Origin: Terrabacter sp. Root85
Lineage (GTDB): Bacteria; Actinomycetota; Actinomycetes; Actinomycetales; Dermatophilaceae
Assembly (NCBI RefSeq): GCF_001429185.1
Contig: NZ_LMIW01000001.1
Coordinates: forward strand, 768,948-832,947
DNA: 64,000 nt
Reading direction: 5' to 3'
A program made the translations under genes and the position numbers. Shown here one piece after another: positions 35,568-45,032 of this stretch. The notes under the pieces are model-generated. The model worked only from the letters and a program-made list of their open reading frames with translations, had not been told where the DNA came from and searched no databases. Every line of letters begins with the position of its first letter. The first letter of the stretch is position 1.

Positions 35568-35861
35568 TCAGACCTCGCTGCCGTGGCCCTCGGTGCGCCC
35601 GTCGGTGACTCCGCGGCCCGTCACGGACTGGAGACGGTCGATGTGCTCGGACGCCTGGGCCTTGGTGAGGTCGCCGGGCAACGTCTCGCCGGCCTCACGG
35701 GCCAGGGTCTCGAGGTAGCTGCGCTGGGCGCCGGTCATGGCCTCGTCGCCCGTGACCCAGTCCTCGGGGTCCTTGACCGTCGAGTCGCCGGGGGTTCCGG
35801 CAGTCGTGGGGGTGGTGGCGCCGATGACGTCGTCGGTCGAAGATGTGTTCGATTCGCTCAT
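35568..35861 (-). CDS. DUF3072 domain protein
   Basis: 97 residues. A Ser/Thr-rich N-terminus is followed by MTGAQRSYLETLAREAGE and DLTKAQASEHIDRLQSVTG, the short helical DUF3072 motif. The C-terminus is rich in Gly and charged residues. Cytoplasmic; function unknown. Fifteen bp separate it from the convergent DUF4921 gene. Confidence 0.8.
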   Translation of the reverse strand: MSESNTSSTDDVIGATTPTTAGTPGDSTVKDPEDWVTGDEAMTGAQRSYLETLAREAGETLPGDLTKAQASEHIDRLQSVTGRGVTDGRTEGHGSEV

Positions 35862-35912
35862 GGGGAGTCCGTACCCGGTCGGCCGCTGCCAGACACAACC
35901 CTCGACACGCGC

Positions 35913-37361
35913 TCAGCGGGCAAAGGACATCGCCTCGGTGACGTCGCTGCCCAGCATGTCGCGTCGGTCGAGCAGGTAGTTCTGGCGCATCAGCCACGGC
36001 GCGCCGTCGCCCTGCTGGGGCAGGTCGTCGGCCGCCCGCTGCACGTAGCCCGACGCGAGCGGCAGCAGCGGCTGTCCGTCCATCCCCTCGGGTGCCCGCG
36101 GCGTCGCGCTCCGCCAGGCGTGGTGCTCCATGTGGTTGAGCAGCCGGCACACGTAACGGCTCGCGAGGTCGGCCCGCAGCGTCCACGACGCATTGACGTA
36201 CCCGACGCAGACGGCGAGGTTGGGCACGTCGGCGAACATCAGGCCGCGATACACCGTGAGATCCCCTGTGGGGCGGGCCTGCCCGTCGACGGTGATCGCG
36301 ATGCCGCCGGCGATCTTGATCCGCAGCCCCGTCGCCGTCACGACGACGTCGGCGTCGAGCTCGCGTCCCGAGTGCAGCCGTATGCCGTGTGGCACGAAGG
36401 TCTCGATCGTGTCGGTGACGACGTGGGCGCGTCCACTGCGGACGGCCTCGAAGAGGTCACCGTCCGGGACGACGCAGAGGCGCTGGTCCCACGGGTCGTA
36501 GGTCGGCGTGAAGTGGTCGCTGACGAGGTCGGTCGAGCCGAGCGACTTGGCCGCACCCTTGGACAGCAACGACCTCATCACGGCAGGGCGCCGACGGCTC
36601 AGCTCGTAGACGCCCATGGTCCCGAGGACGTTCTTGTAGCGAGCAGCCGTCCCCGCGGCCTTCGTCGGGAGCACCCGCTGGAGCACGTCGCGGGACCGGT
36701 CGCGGCGGGGCAGGGACGCGATCCACGTCGGCGTCCGTTGGAGCATCGTCACGTCGGCACCGGCCTCGGCGAGCGAGGGCACGAGCGTCACCGCCGTGGC
36801 GCCTGACCCGATGACGACGACCGTGCGCCCGGAGACGTCGAGGTCGTCCGGCCAGAACTGCGGGTGCACGACGTCGCCCTCGAACGAGGCGAGGCCGGGC
36901 AGCTGCGGGTCGTGGGGCCGGTCGTAGTCGTAGTAGCCGCTGCAGAGGTAGAGGAATCCGCAGGTCAGCTGCTCGCGCTCGCCGCCCCTGCGCTCGACCG
37001 TGACCGTCCAGCGCGCGTCCTCGCTCGACCAGTCGGCCGCGACGACCCTGTGGCCCAGACGGATCCGCTCCGCGATCCCGTGCTTCTCCGCCGTCCGGCG
37101 CAGGTAGTCGAGGATCTTCGGCCCGTCGGCGATGGCGTCGGGGTCGGTCCACGGCTCGAACGGGAAGCCGAGCGTCATCATGTCCGAGTCGGACCGGACG
37201 CCCGGGTAGCGGAAGAGGTCCCACGTGCCACCGAGCGAGTCCCGGGCCTCGAGGATCGCCCACGAGCGCGTCGGGCTCATCGTCGACAGGCGGTAGCCGG
37301 CGCCGATGCCGGACAGGCCGGCTCCGACGACGAGGACGTCCAGGTGCTCGAGATCGCTCAC
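35913..37361 (-). CDS. Flavin-containing monooxygenase (FMO/Baeyer-Villiger type)
   Basis: 482 residues. The FAD motif is VVGAGLSGIGAGYRL and the NADPH motif is VVVIGSGATAVTLVPSLAEAG. SLGGTWDLFRYPGVRSDSDM and FEGDVVHPQFWPDDLD match the FMO family. It probably oxygenates a ketone, sulfur or nitrogen compound with NADPH and oxygen. The GTG at 37361 fits the start of the FAD domain and has GAGAAT 6 nt upstream, a weak leaderless -10. It diverges from fadH across 76 bp containing a perfect TACCG-GA-CGGTA dyad. Confidence 0.88.
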   Translation of the reverse strand: MSDLEHLDVLVVGAGLSGIGAGYRLSTMSPTRSWAILEARDSLGGTWDLFRYPGVRSDSDMMTLGFPFEPWTDPDAIADGPKILDYLRRTAEKHGIAERIRLGHRVVAADWSSEDARWTVTVERRGGEREQLTCGFLYLCSGYYDYDRPHDPQLPGLASFEGDVVHPQFWPDDLDVSGRTVVVIGSGATAVTLVPSLAEAGADVTMLQRTPTWIASLPRRDRSRDVLQRVLPTKAAGTAARYKNVLGTMGVYELSRRRPAVMRSLLSKGAAKSLGSTDLVSDHFTPTYDPWDQRLCVVPDGDLFEAVRSGRAHVVTDTIETFVPHGIRLHSGRELDADVVVTATGLRIKIAGGIAITVDGQARPTGDLTVYRGLMFADVPNLAVCVGYVNASWTLRADLASRYVCRLLNHMEHHAWRSATPRAPEGMDGQPLLPLASGYVQRAADDLPQQGDGAPWLMRQNYLLDRRDMLGSDVTEAMSFAR

Positions 37362-37403
37362 CTGGCCATTCTCACCCACTGTGACGCAGGCCGCGCGATC
37401 GGC

Positions 37404-37415
37404 TACCGGACGGTA
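37404..37415. promoter_or_regulatory. Candidate operator between monooxygenase and fadH
   Basis: The dyad TACCG-GA-CGGTA is perfect, centred in the 76-bp divergent gap and about 10 bp upstream of the fadH -10. It resembles TetR-type sites in form, but no regulator gene is adjacent. Confidence 0.45.
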
Positions 37416-37416
37416 A

Positions 37417-39459
<2,043 letters not shown>

Positions 39460-39484
39460 GCCGCGGGAGGCGTGTCCTCGGCCG

Positions 39485-39490
39485 TACCAT
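39485..39490 (+). promoter_or_regulatory. -10 hexamer of probable leaderless promoter for the cyclase
   Basis: TACCAT lies 6 nt before the ATG at 39497. Confidence 0.5.
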
Positions 39491-39496
39491 CGCGGC

Positions 39497-40786
39497 ATGG
39501 GCGCATCCGACGTGCTCACCCTTCCCCGGACCGGCCTCAGCGGGGCCGTCGTCCGCATCGTCGAGCGCCTCGCCGAGATCGGCGCCCGGCCCGACCGGTC
39601 CCAGGACGAGCGTCTGCGCCAGGGCATGCTGATCTTCGCGTCGGTGCTCATCGCCCTCATCTCCTTCATCTGGGTCGGCACCTACCTCGCGTACGGCCAC
39701 CCGCTGTCGGCCGCGATCCCGGCTGCCTACCAGGTGATCACCGTGGTGGGGCTGCTCGTCCTCTCGCGCACCGGCAGGTTCGCCGTGTTCCGCACGACGC
39801 AGCTCGTGGCCTTCCTCGTCCTCCCGTGCCTGCTCCAGGCGTCGCTCGGCGGCTTCATCGCCTCGAGCGGGATGGTCCTGTGGGCGATCTTCGTGCCGCT
39901 CGCCGCGCTGGCGCTGCTCGGGGTGCGGCGCTCGGTCGGCTGGCTCCTGGCCTTCTTCGTCGCGCTCGTGACGCTGGCCCTGCTCGACCCCCGGCTATCG
40001 GCGCAGCCGGCGGCCCTGCCGACCGGTTTCGTCGTCACCTTCTTCGTGCTCAACGTCATGGGGGTGACCGTCAGCGCCTTCGCGATGCTCGGCTACTTCG
40101 TCGAGCAGCGCGAGCGGGCCCGCATCGCCCTCGAGGCCGAGCAGGCGAGGTCGGAGCGCCTGCTGCTCAACGTGTTGCCGGCCCCCATCGCCGAACGTCT
40201 CAAGCGCGGCCCCGGCACGATCGCGGAGCACTACGAGGCCGTCACCGTGCTCTTCGCCGACCTCGTCGGCTTCACCGAGCGGACCCAGGTCATGCCCGCC
40301 GACGAGCTCGTCGCGCTCCTCGACCGCATCTTCTCGGCCTTCGACCGCGAGGCCGACGCGCAGCAGGTCGAGAAGATCAAGACCATCGGCGACGCCTACA
40401 TGGTCGCGGGCGGTCTGCCGGAGCGGCGGCCCGACCACGTGCAGGCGGTGGCCCGGGTGGCGCTCGCGATGCGCGAGGAGATCGCGTCGATCGCGCGTGA
40501 ACCGGGGTGTGAGTGGCTCGCCGTGCGCATCGGCGTCGACACGGGACCCGCCGTCGCAGGGGTCATCGGGCGGCGGAAGTTCATCTACGACCTCTGGGGC
40601 GACACCGTCAACACGGCGAGCCGGATGGAGTCCCACGGGCTGCCGGGGCAGATCCACGTGACCGACCGCGTCGCCGCTGCACTCGGGCCCGAGTTCACGC
40701 TCCGCCCTCGCGGGACGATCCTCGTCAAGAGCAAGGGCCCGATGAGCACCTACCTGCTCGACGCCGCGGGAGGCGTGACCGCGTGA
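39497..40786 (+). CDS. Membrane-bound class III adenylate cyclase
   Basis: 429 residues. Six membrane segments span roughly residues 45-205. A helical linker (EQRERARIALEAEQARSERLLLNVLP) joins them to a class III cyclase domain. Metal-binding Asps are in VLFADLVGFTER and KTIGDAYM. The Lys in EKIKTIGD and the Asp in IYDLWGDTVNTASRM match adenine, not guanine, specificity, and the Asn and Arg of the last motif stabilise the transition state. It should make cAMP in response to a membrane signal. It stands alone between fadH and a convergent glycosyltransferase, with its own promoter. Confidence 0.92.
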   Translation: MGASDVLTLPRTGLSGAVVRIVERLAEIGARPDRSQDERLRQGMLIFASVLIALISFIWVGTYLAYGHPLSAAIPAAYQVITVVGLLVLSRTGRFAVFRTTQLVAFLVLPCLLQASLGGFIASSGMVLWAIFVPLAALALLGVRRSVGWLLAFFVALVTLALLDPRLSAQPAALPTGFVVTFFVLNVMGVTVSAFAMLGYFVEQRERARIALEAEQARSERLLLNVLPAPIAERLKRGPGTIAEHYEAVTVLFADLVGFTERTQVMPADELVALLDRIFSAFDREADAQQVEKIKTIGDAYMVAGGLPERRPDHVQAVARVALAMREEIASIAREPGCEWLAVRIGVDTGPAVAGVIGRRKFIYDLWGDTVNTASRMESHGLPGQIHVTDRVAAALGPEFTLRPRGTILVKSKGPMSTYLLDAAGGVTA

Positions 40787-40826
40787 CCCACGAAGTCCTC
40801 CGTCCCGTGGGCTCCGGAGCGTGGGC

Positions 40827-40844
40827 GGTCGGCCTCAGCCGACC
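40827..40844. terminator. Hairpin terminator between convergent genes
   Basis: A perfect 7-bp stem GGTCGGC / GCCGACC with loop CTCA sits in the gap between the cyclase and the glycosyltransferase. Confidence 0.65.
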
Positions 40845-40852
40845 TCGGTGTG

Positions 40853-42136
40853 TCAGGACGGCCCGGCACCCTTGAGGTAGGTGTCGACGAGTCGCGCGGC
40901 GTCGCCGGCGCCGTCCTCTGCGCGGACGCGCTCACCGAGGGCGTATGCCGCCGCGCGGGCTCCCGGGGACAGAGCGACCTCGAGCGCCCGCTCGAGCCGA
41001 GCCGCCGTCAGGTCCTTGCGGGCGATCGGCGGTGCGGCGACCCCCAGGTCGGCCATCCGGCGGCCCCAGTAGGGCTGGTCGGCGGCGTGCGGCACCACGA
41101 CCTGCGGCACCCCGGCCCGGACCGCAGCGGCGGTCGTGCCCGCTCCGCCGTGGTGGACGACGACGGCGCACCGTGGAAAGAGCAGGTCGTGCGGTGCAGC
41201 GCCGATCCCGATCGTCGTTGCGGTCGTGCCGACCGACAGACCGGCCAGACCCTCGCTGACGACACCACGCAGCCCGAGACGGCCGAGCACCCGGCCCGCA
41301 TCACGCACGACACCCTCCGGGTCGGGCGTCGGCATCGAGCCGAAGCCGACGAAGACCGGGCCGGGCCCGTCGTCGAGGAACGCCGCCAGAGCCGGGTCCA
41401 GCGAGCCACCGCCGACGTCGTCGCGCACCCAGTAGCCGGTCTGCCGCAGCGCCGGGGGCCAGTCCGCGGCCGGCGGGACGACGTGCGGGCTCGCGGCGAG
41501 CAGCGTCGGCGTGCGCTCTGCAGCGGCCGTGTAGTGGCGGAACCGCTGTCGTGGCAGGCCTCGTCGCGCGCGGACGAGGTCACCGGCAGGGCGGAAGAGG
41601 TCGAGCGCGACCCGGCCCGCGAGGGTGCTCCATGCGTCGTTGACCCACGACGTCGCGCGCGGGCGCAGGGCCAGAGCGACCGAGTCACCGCGCGCGCTCG
41701 GCCAGACCGGCGCGAAGACGGCGTAGAGGTGCGGCTTGGTCGGACGGCCACCTCGGCCGTCAGGAGTCAGCAGCGCGTCGACGAGGTCGAAGGTCAGCGC
41801 CCCCGACAGCACGCCGTCAGCACCGTCGACGAGCCGCGCGACGTCCGCGGCCAGCGCCGAGGCGGTGTCGGCCATGACCTGCCGCATGAGCCGGGCCTCA
41901 CGCACCTGCGTCCGCGCCGACCCGCGCAGTGCGTCACGCCCGAGCCCCTCGCGCAACGGCCCCTCGAGGTCGAACGACAACGGCTCGAAGTCGACGCCGC
42001 TGCCCGCCACGACGTGACCGAGGTCGGCCGGCGCAGCGAGCGACACGGCATACCCCGTCCGCCGGAGACGCTGCCCGAGCGCGACGAGCGGCTGGACGTC
42101 ACCACGGGATCCCATGCCCATCAAGAGGATCCGCAC
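40853..42136 (-). CDS. GT1-type glycosyltransferase
   Basis: 427 residues. The N-terminus MGMGSRGDVQPLVALGQRL is the acceptor-binding start of UGT-like enzymes. The C-terminal donor site reads VVVHHGGAGTTAAAVRAGVPQVVVPHAADQPYWGRRMADLG, close to sterol and macrolide glycosyltransferases. It should transfer a sugar from a nucleotide sugar to a lipid or small molecule. The GTG at 42136 has GGGGG about 6 nt upstream and starts 11 bp after the LLM gene's stop. It is the last gene of a four-gene leftward operon. Confidence 0.88.
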   Translation of the reverse strand: MRILLMGMGSRGDVQPLVALGQRLRRTGYAVSLAAPADLGHVVAGSGVDFEPLSFDLEGPLREGLGRDALRGSARTQVREARLMRQVMADTASALAADVARLVDGADGVLSGALTFDLVDALLTPDGRGGRPTKPHLYAVFAPVWPSARGDSVALALRPRATSWVNDAWSTLAGRVALDLFRPAGDLVRARRGLPRQRFRHYTAAAERTPTLLAASPHVVPPAADWPPALRQTGYWVRDDVGGGSLDPALAAFLDDGPGPVFVGFGSMPTPDPEGVVRDAGRVLGRLGLRGVVSEGLAGLSVGTTATTIGIGAAPHDLLFPRCAVVVHHGGAGTTAAAVRAGVPQVVVPHAADQPYWGRRMADLGVAAPPIARKDLTAARLERALEVALSPGARAAAYALGERVRAEDGAGDAARLVDTYLKGAGPS

Positions 42137-42147
42137 GTCAGCCCCCG

Positions 42148-43182
42148 TCAGTCCTCGTCGAGCTGCGCGCGCACGCGCGGCACGACCTCCTCGGCGTAGA
42201 GGCGGATGCACTCCATCCGCTGGTCGTGCGGGAGCGTGCCGAACGAGTACTTCAGCTGGAAGCGGGAGAGGCCGAGCACGCGGACGGTGTCGACGATCTT
42301 GGCGGCCACGGTGTCGGGCGACCCGCAGTAGACGGCTCCCTCGGGGCCGAGCTGCTGGAGGGCCTGGTCCTTGCCCATGGGCGCCCAGCGACGCTCGCGG
42401 CCGAGCTTGTTCATGTAGGGCAGGAAGTGCGGCATGAAGTCGTCACGCGCCTGCTCGTCGGTGGCGGCCACATAGCCGGGCGAGTGCACCCCGATCGGCA
42501 GCTCGGGCCTGCCCATCTCGGACAGCGCGCGCCGGTAGAGATCGGCGAGCGGTGCGAACTGGCGCGCGGAGCCGCCGATGATGGCGATGACGACGGGGAA
42601 GCCGTAGTGCGCGGCGCGGACGACCGACTGCGGGGTGCCGCCGACGCCGACCCACACGGGAAGGTGGCCGGACTCCGTCGCGGGCATGACCTTCTCGACC
42701 TGGACGGGCGGGCGGATCGAACCCTCCCAGCGGATCGGCCGCTCGGCCACGACGGCCGCGAGCAGGTCGAGCTTCTCCTCGAAGAGCGTCTCGTAGTCGC
42801 CGAGGTCGAGACCGAAGAGCGGGAACGACTCGATGAACGAGCCTCTGCCGACGGTAATCTCGGCACGGCCGCGGCTGATCGCGTCGACGGTGGAGAAGCG
42901 CTGGAAGACACGGATCGGGTCGTCGCTGGAGAGGACCGTCACCGACGTGCCGAGCCGGATGTGCTCGGTGCGCCCCGCGAGGCCGGCGAGCAGCACGTCG
43001 GGGGCGCTCACGGCGTAGTCGTCGCGGTGGTGCTCGCCGACGCCGAAGAAGTCGAGGCCGAGCCGGTCGGCGAGCTCACCCTCGGCCAGGACCTCCCGGA
43101 TCACCGTGGCGGGGTGGAGCGGGGCACCGTCGGGGCCGTTGGCGATGTCGCCGAACGTGTCGAGGCCGAGTTCGAGGCTCAT
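42148..43182 (-). CDS. LLM-class flavin-dependent oxidoreductase
   Basis: 344 residues, luciferase-like monooxygenase fold: GLDFFGVGEHHRDDYAVSAPDVLLAGLAGRTEHIRLGTSVTVL, FSTVDAISRGRAEITVGRGSF, and LPVWVGVGGTPQSV. It uses reduced FMN or F420 on an unknown substrate. Its ATG overlaps the upstream gene's stop by 4 bp. Position between an RNA-ligase-like gene and a glycosyltransferase gives no clear pathway. Confidence 0.88.
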   Translation of the reverse strand: MSLELGLDTFGDIANGPDGAPLHPATVIREVLAEGELADRLGLDFFGVGEHHRDDYAVSAPDVLLAGLAGRTEHIRLGTSVTVLSSDDPIRVFQRFSTVDAISRGRAEITVGRGSFIESFPLFGLDLGDYETLFEEKLDLLAAVVAERPIRWEGSIRPPVQVEKVMPATESGHLPVWVGVGGTPQSVVRAAHYGFPVVIAIIGGSARQFAPLADLYRRALSEMGRPELPIGVHSPGYVAATDEQARDDFMPHFLPYMNKLGRERRWAPMGKDQALQQLGPEGAVYCGSPDTVAAKIVDTVRVLGLSRFQLKYSFGTLPHDQRMECIRLYAEEVVPRVRAQLDED

Positions 43183-43721
43183 GCGCCCATCGTAGGTATG
43201 CCGCCCACCTGCCACGTGCGCCCGGCGTCGGGGTCCCAGCGTCGGACCGACTCGATCGTGCCGTCGAGGGGGCGGGCGCGGCCGAGGACGGCGAGCGCCT
43301 CCCCGACCTGGCGCGAGCCGAGCCCGCGGGCGATGGTGACGTGCGGGGTCCAGCGGCCCGGACGCACCTGGTCGGGGACGTCGGGCGCTCCGACCGTGGC
43401 GGCGGCCAGCGACCGCTGGAGGTCGAGCAGCTCGGGCGTGGGCACGACGAGCCGGGCGAGGACATAGCGGCGCGAGCCCATGACGAGGAGTGACCCGAGG
43501 CGGATCGGCACGGGCCGCATCGTCTCGAGGACGCGGGCGACCCGGGCCTCGACGTAGTCGGGGACGACCCCGGCGAGCGCCAGGGTGATGTGCGGCGCGT
43601 TCGTCGCACCCTGGTGCTGCGACTGGCTCGGCAGTCCCGCCGCGGCCAGGGCCGCCCACTCACGCCGGACCTCCGTGTCGGAGGTGGCGTCGAGCAGGCC
43701 TTCGACCGCGTGCAGGGGCAT
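43179..43721 (-). CDS. 2'-5' RNA ligase / cyclic phosphodiesterase-like protein
   Basis: 180 residues with two HxT(x) motifs, HITL (near residue 44) and HVTI (near 127), the catalytic pair of the 2H phosphoesterase superfamily. It may act on 2',3'-cyclic phosphates or 2'-5' bonds in RNA or nucleotides. The start is 2 bp from the stop of the P-loop gene upstream and has no separate ribosome binding site, so it is probably translated by coupling. A GTATGCC word lies at its 3' end, read as Gly-Ile. Confidence 0.88.
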   Translation of the reverse strand: MPLHAVEGLLDATSDTEVRREWAALAAAGLPSQSQHQGATNAPHITLALAGVVPDYVEARVARVLETMRPVPIRLGSLLVMGSRRYVLARLVVPTPELLDLQRSLAAATVGAPDVPDQVRPGRWTPHVTIARGLGSRQVGEALAVLGRARPLDGTIESVRRWDPDAGRTWQVGGIPTMGA

Positions 43722-43723
43722 GG

Positions 43724-44434
43724 TCAGGCGACCTGCTGCGAGTCACGCCCGCCGGTGAGGCCGAGGTGGTCGGCGACGAAGTCGCGCACGGCCGCCGAGT
43801 GATCGTCCCGGCGACCGTCACCGACCGGCACCACGAGCGTCGGGACCTCGAGGCCGGCGACGACGAGGAGGTCGAGCTCGCGCCGCTGGCCCTGCCGGCT
43901 CGACCCGATCTCGCGGTCGTCGTCGAGGTAGACGACGACCGGTCGGTGCGCGCGCACGGCGTCGACGAGACGGCGCACGAGGGCGACGTCGGGCGACCGC
44001 AGCAGGGCGGACTCCCAGACGTGGACGCCACCGGGCCTGTTCGCTCCGAAGCGGGCCCACGCATCGACGACGAGGGAGGCGGTGAGCTCGGCGGGGACCC
44101 GCGCCCGGCTCGCGACCTCGCGGACCCGCTCACGCAGCGGCTCGGGCAGGGCCGCCTGCGACGCGGGTCGCACGACCCAGGCGTCCCCGTGCTGCTCGGC
44201 GGCGCCGAGCAGGGCCCGGGACGTCTCGGTCGACTCGGCCGCGAGTGCGAGGAGCTGCGCGGTGTCGAGCACGACGACGTGGTCGACGTCGACGGGGTGG
44301 TCGGCCTGCCCCTCGGCCCGGTGCTCGACGGCGACGTGCTCGCCGGCCAGCCATTCGACGATGTCCTCGGCGGTCGAGGTGCGGCCCGACCCCGGGCGCC
44401 CCTCGACCATGACGAGCCCGTTCACGTCAGCCAC
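43724..44434 (-). CDS. P-loop protein of unknown function
   Basis: 236 residues. The start at GTG 44434 is chosen because AGGAG lies 8 nt upstream. A Walker-A-like EGRPGSGRTSTAED is at about residues 12-25, and HVVVLDTAQLLAL near residue 62 could be a Walker B strand. The C-terminal 150 residues are alpha/beta with RPVVVYLDDDREIG and LEVPTLVVPVGDGRRDD. It looks like a small nucleotide-binding or kinase-like protein, but I cannot name a family. First gene of the four-gene operon, with a dyad overlapping its likely promoter. Confidence 0.7.
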   Translation of the reverse strand: MADVNGLVMVEGRPGSGRTSTAEDIVEWLAGEHVAVEHRAEGQADHPVDVDHVVVLDTAQLLALAAESTETSRALLGAAEQHGDAWVVRPASQAALPEPLRERVREVASRARVPAELTASLVVDAWARFGANRPGGVHVWESALLRSPDVALVRRLVDAVRAHRPVVVYLDDDREIGSSRQGQRRELDLLVVAGLEVPTLVVPVGDGRRDDHSAAVRDFVADHLGLTGGRDSQQVA

Positions 44435-44493
44435 CCAGCAGCTCCTCGCCGGCGCTCGCCCCGGCCTCGCGTGCCGTCGGTTGCCGGCAGGGA

Positions 44494-44512
44494 AGTGTAT
44501 GTCAGCGGACAT
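44494..44512 (-). promoter_or_regulatory. Promoter and overlapping dyad of the P-loop operon
   Basis: A minus-strand -10 TACACT (44499-44494) adjoins a perfect dyad ATGTC-AGCG-GACAT (44499-44512). The transcript would have a leader of about 50 nt with a ribosome binding site. The half-site ATGTC resembles the ATGTCAG arms of the MarR operator at 50975. Confidence 0.45.
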
Positions 44513-44519
44513 TTCGACC

Positions 44520-44954
44520 TCACGGCTCTCGAGGGTCGAGCCGCGCGAGGAGGGCCGCGAGCGACGTGCGTTCGCGGTCGCTCAGCGACCCGAAGAAGTC
44601 GGCCGCACCCTCGCGCCGTGCCTCGTCGACCTCGGCGAGGACCGACTCCCCCACCGCGGTGAGGGCCACGGTCATGGCGCGGCGGTCGTCGGGGTCCGGG
44701 CTGCGGTGGACGAGGCCCCGCGACTCGAGCCGGTCGACGACGTCGGTGGCCGAGCGCGGCGCGATGCGCAGGTGCTCGGCGACGACGCCGAGACGCGTGG
44801 GCCCGTGGTGCCCGATGACGCGCAGCGCGCGCGCGTCGTGGGGCGACAGGTCGGACCCGAGCCCGGTGGCCCAGCGCCGCCGCAGCGCCCGCGCCGCGCC
44901 CATGAGCAGCTCGTCGAGGGAGGGCTCGTCGGCGTCACGCATGGGGAGCAGCAT
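44520..44954 (-). CDS. MarR-family transcriptional regulator
   Basis: 144 residues from the ATG at 44954; an ATG at 44942 is a close alternative. The MarR core is clear: LSPHDARALRVIGHHGPTRLGVVAEHLRIAPRSATDVVDRLESRGLVHRSPDPDDRRAMTVALTAVG, with the DxRA wing motif. It diverges from an ABC exporter. Three alternating CCTCA/TGAGG half-sites lie in the gap, so it probably represses the exporter and itself until an effector binds. Confidence 0.9.
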   Translation of the reverse strand: MLLPMRDADEPSLDELLMGAARALRRRWATGLGSDLSPHDARALRVIGHHGPTRLGVVAEHLRIAPRSATDVVDRLESRGLVHRSPDPDDRRAMTVALTAVGESVLAEVDEARREGAADFFGSLSDRERTSLAALLARLDPREP

Positions 44955-44975
44955 ACGGCCTGATTTGTAGATTGA

Positions 44976-44996
44976 CCTCATAGTGAGGTAACCTCA
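44976..44996. promoter_or_regulatory. MarR operator: three alternating half-sites
   Basis: CCTCA (44976-44980), TGAGG (44984-44988) and CCTCA (44992-44996) are separated by 3 bp each. They form two overlapping perfect dyads that share the middle half-site. TTGACC at 44972-44977 could be the -35 of the exporter promoter, so binding would block it. Confidence 0.7.
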
Positions 44997-45032
44997 GCAT
45001 CATGAACCGGAGTCCACAGATGGAGTGACCGC

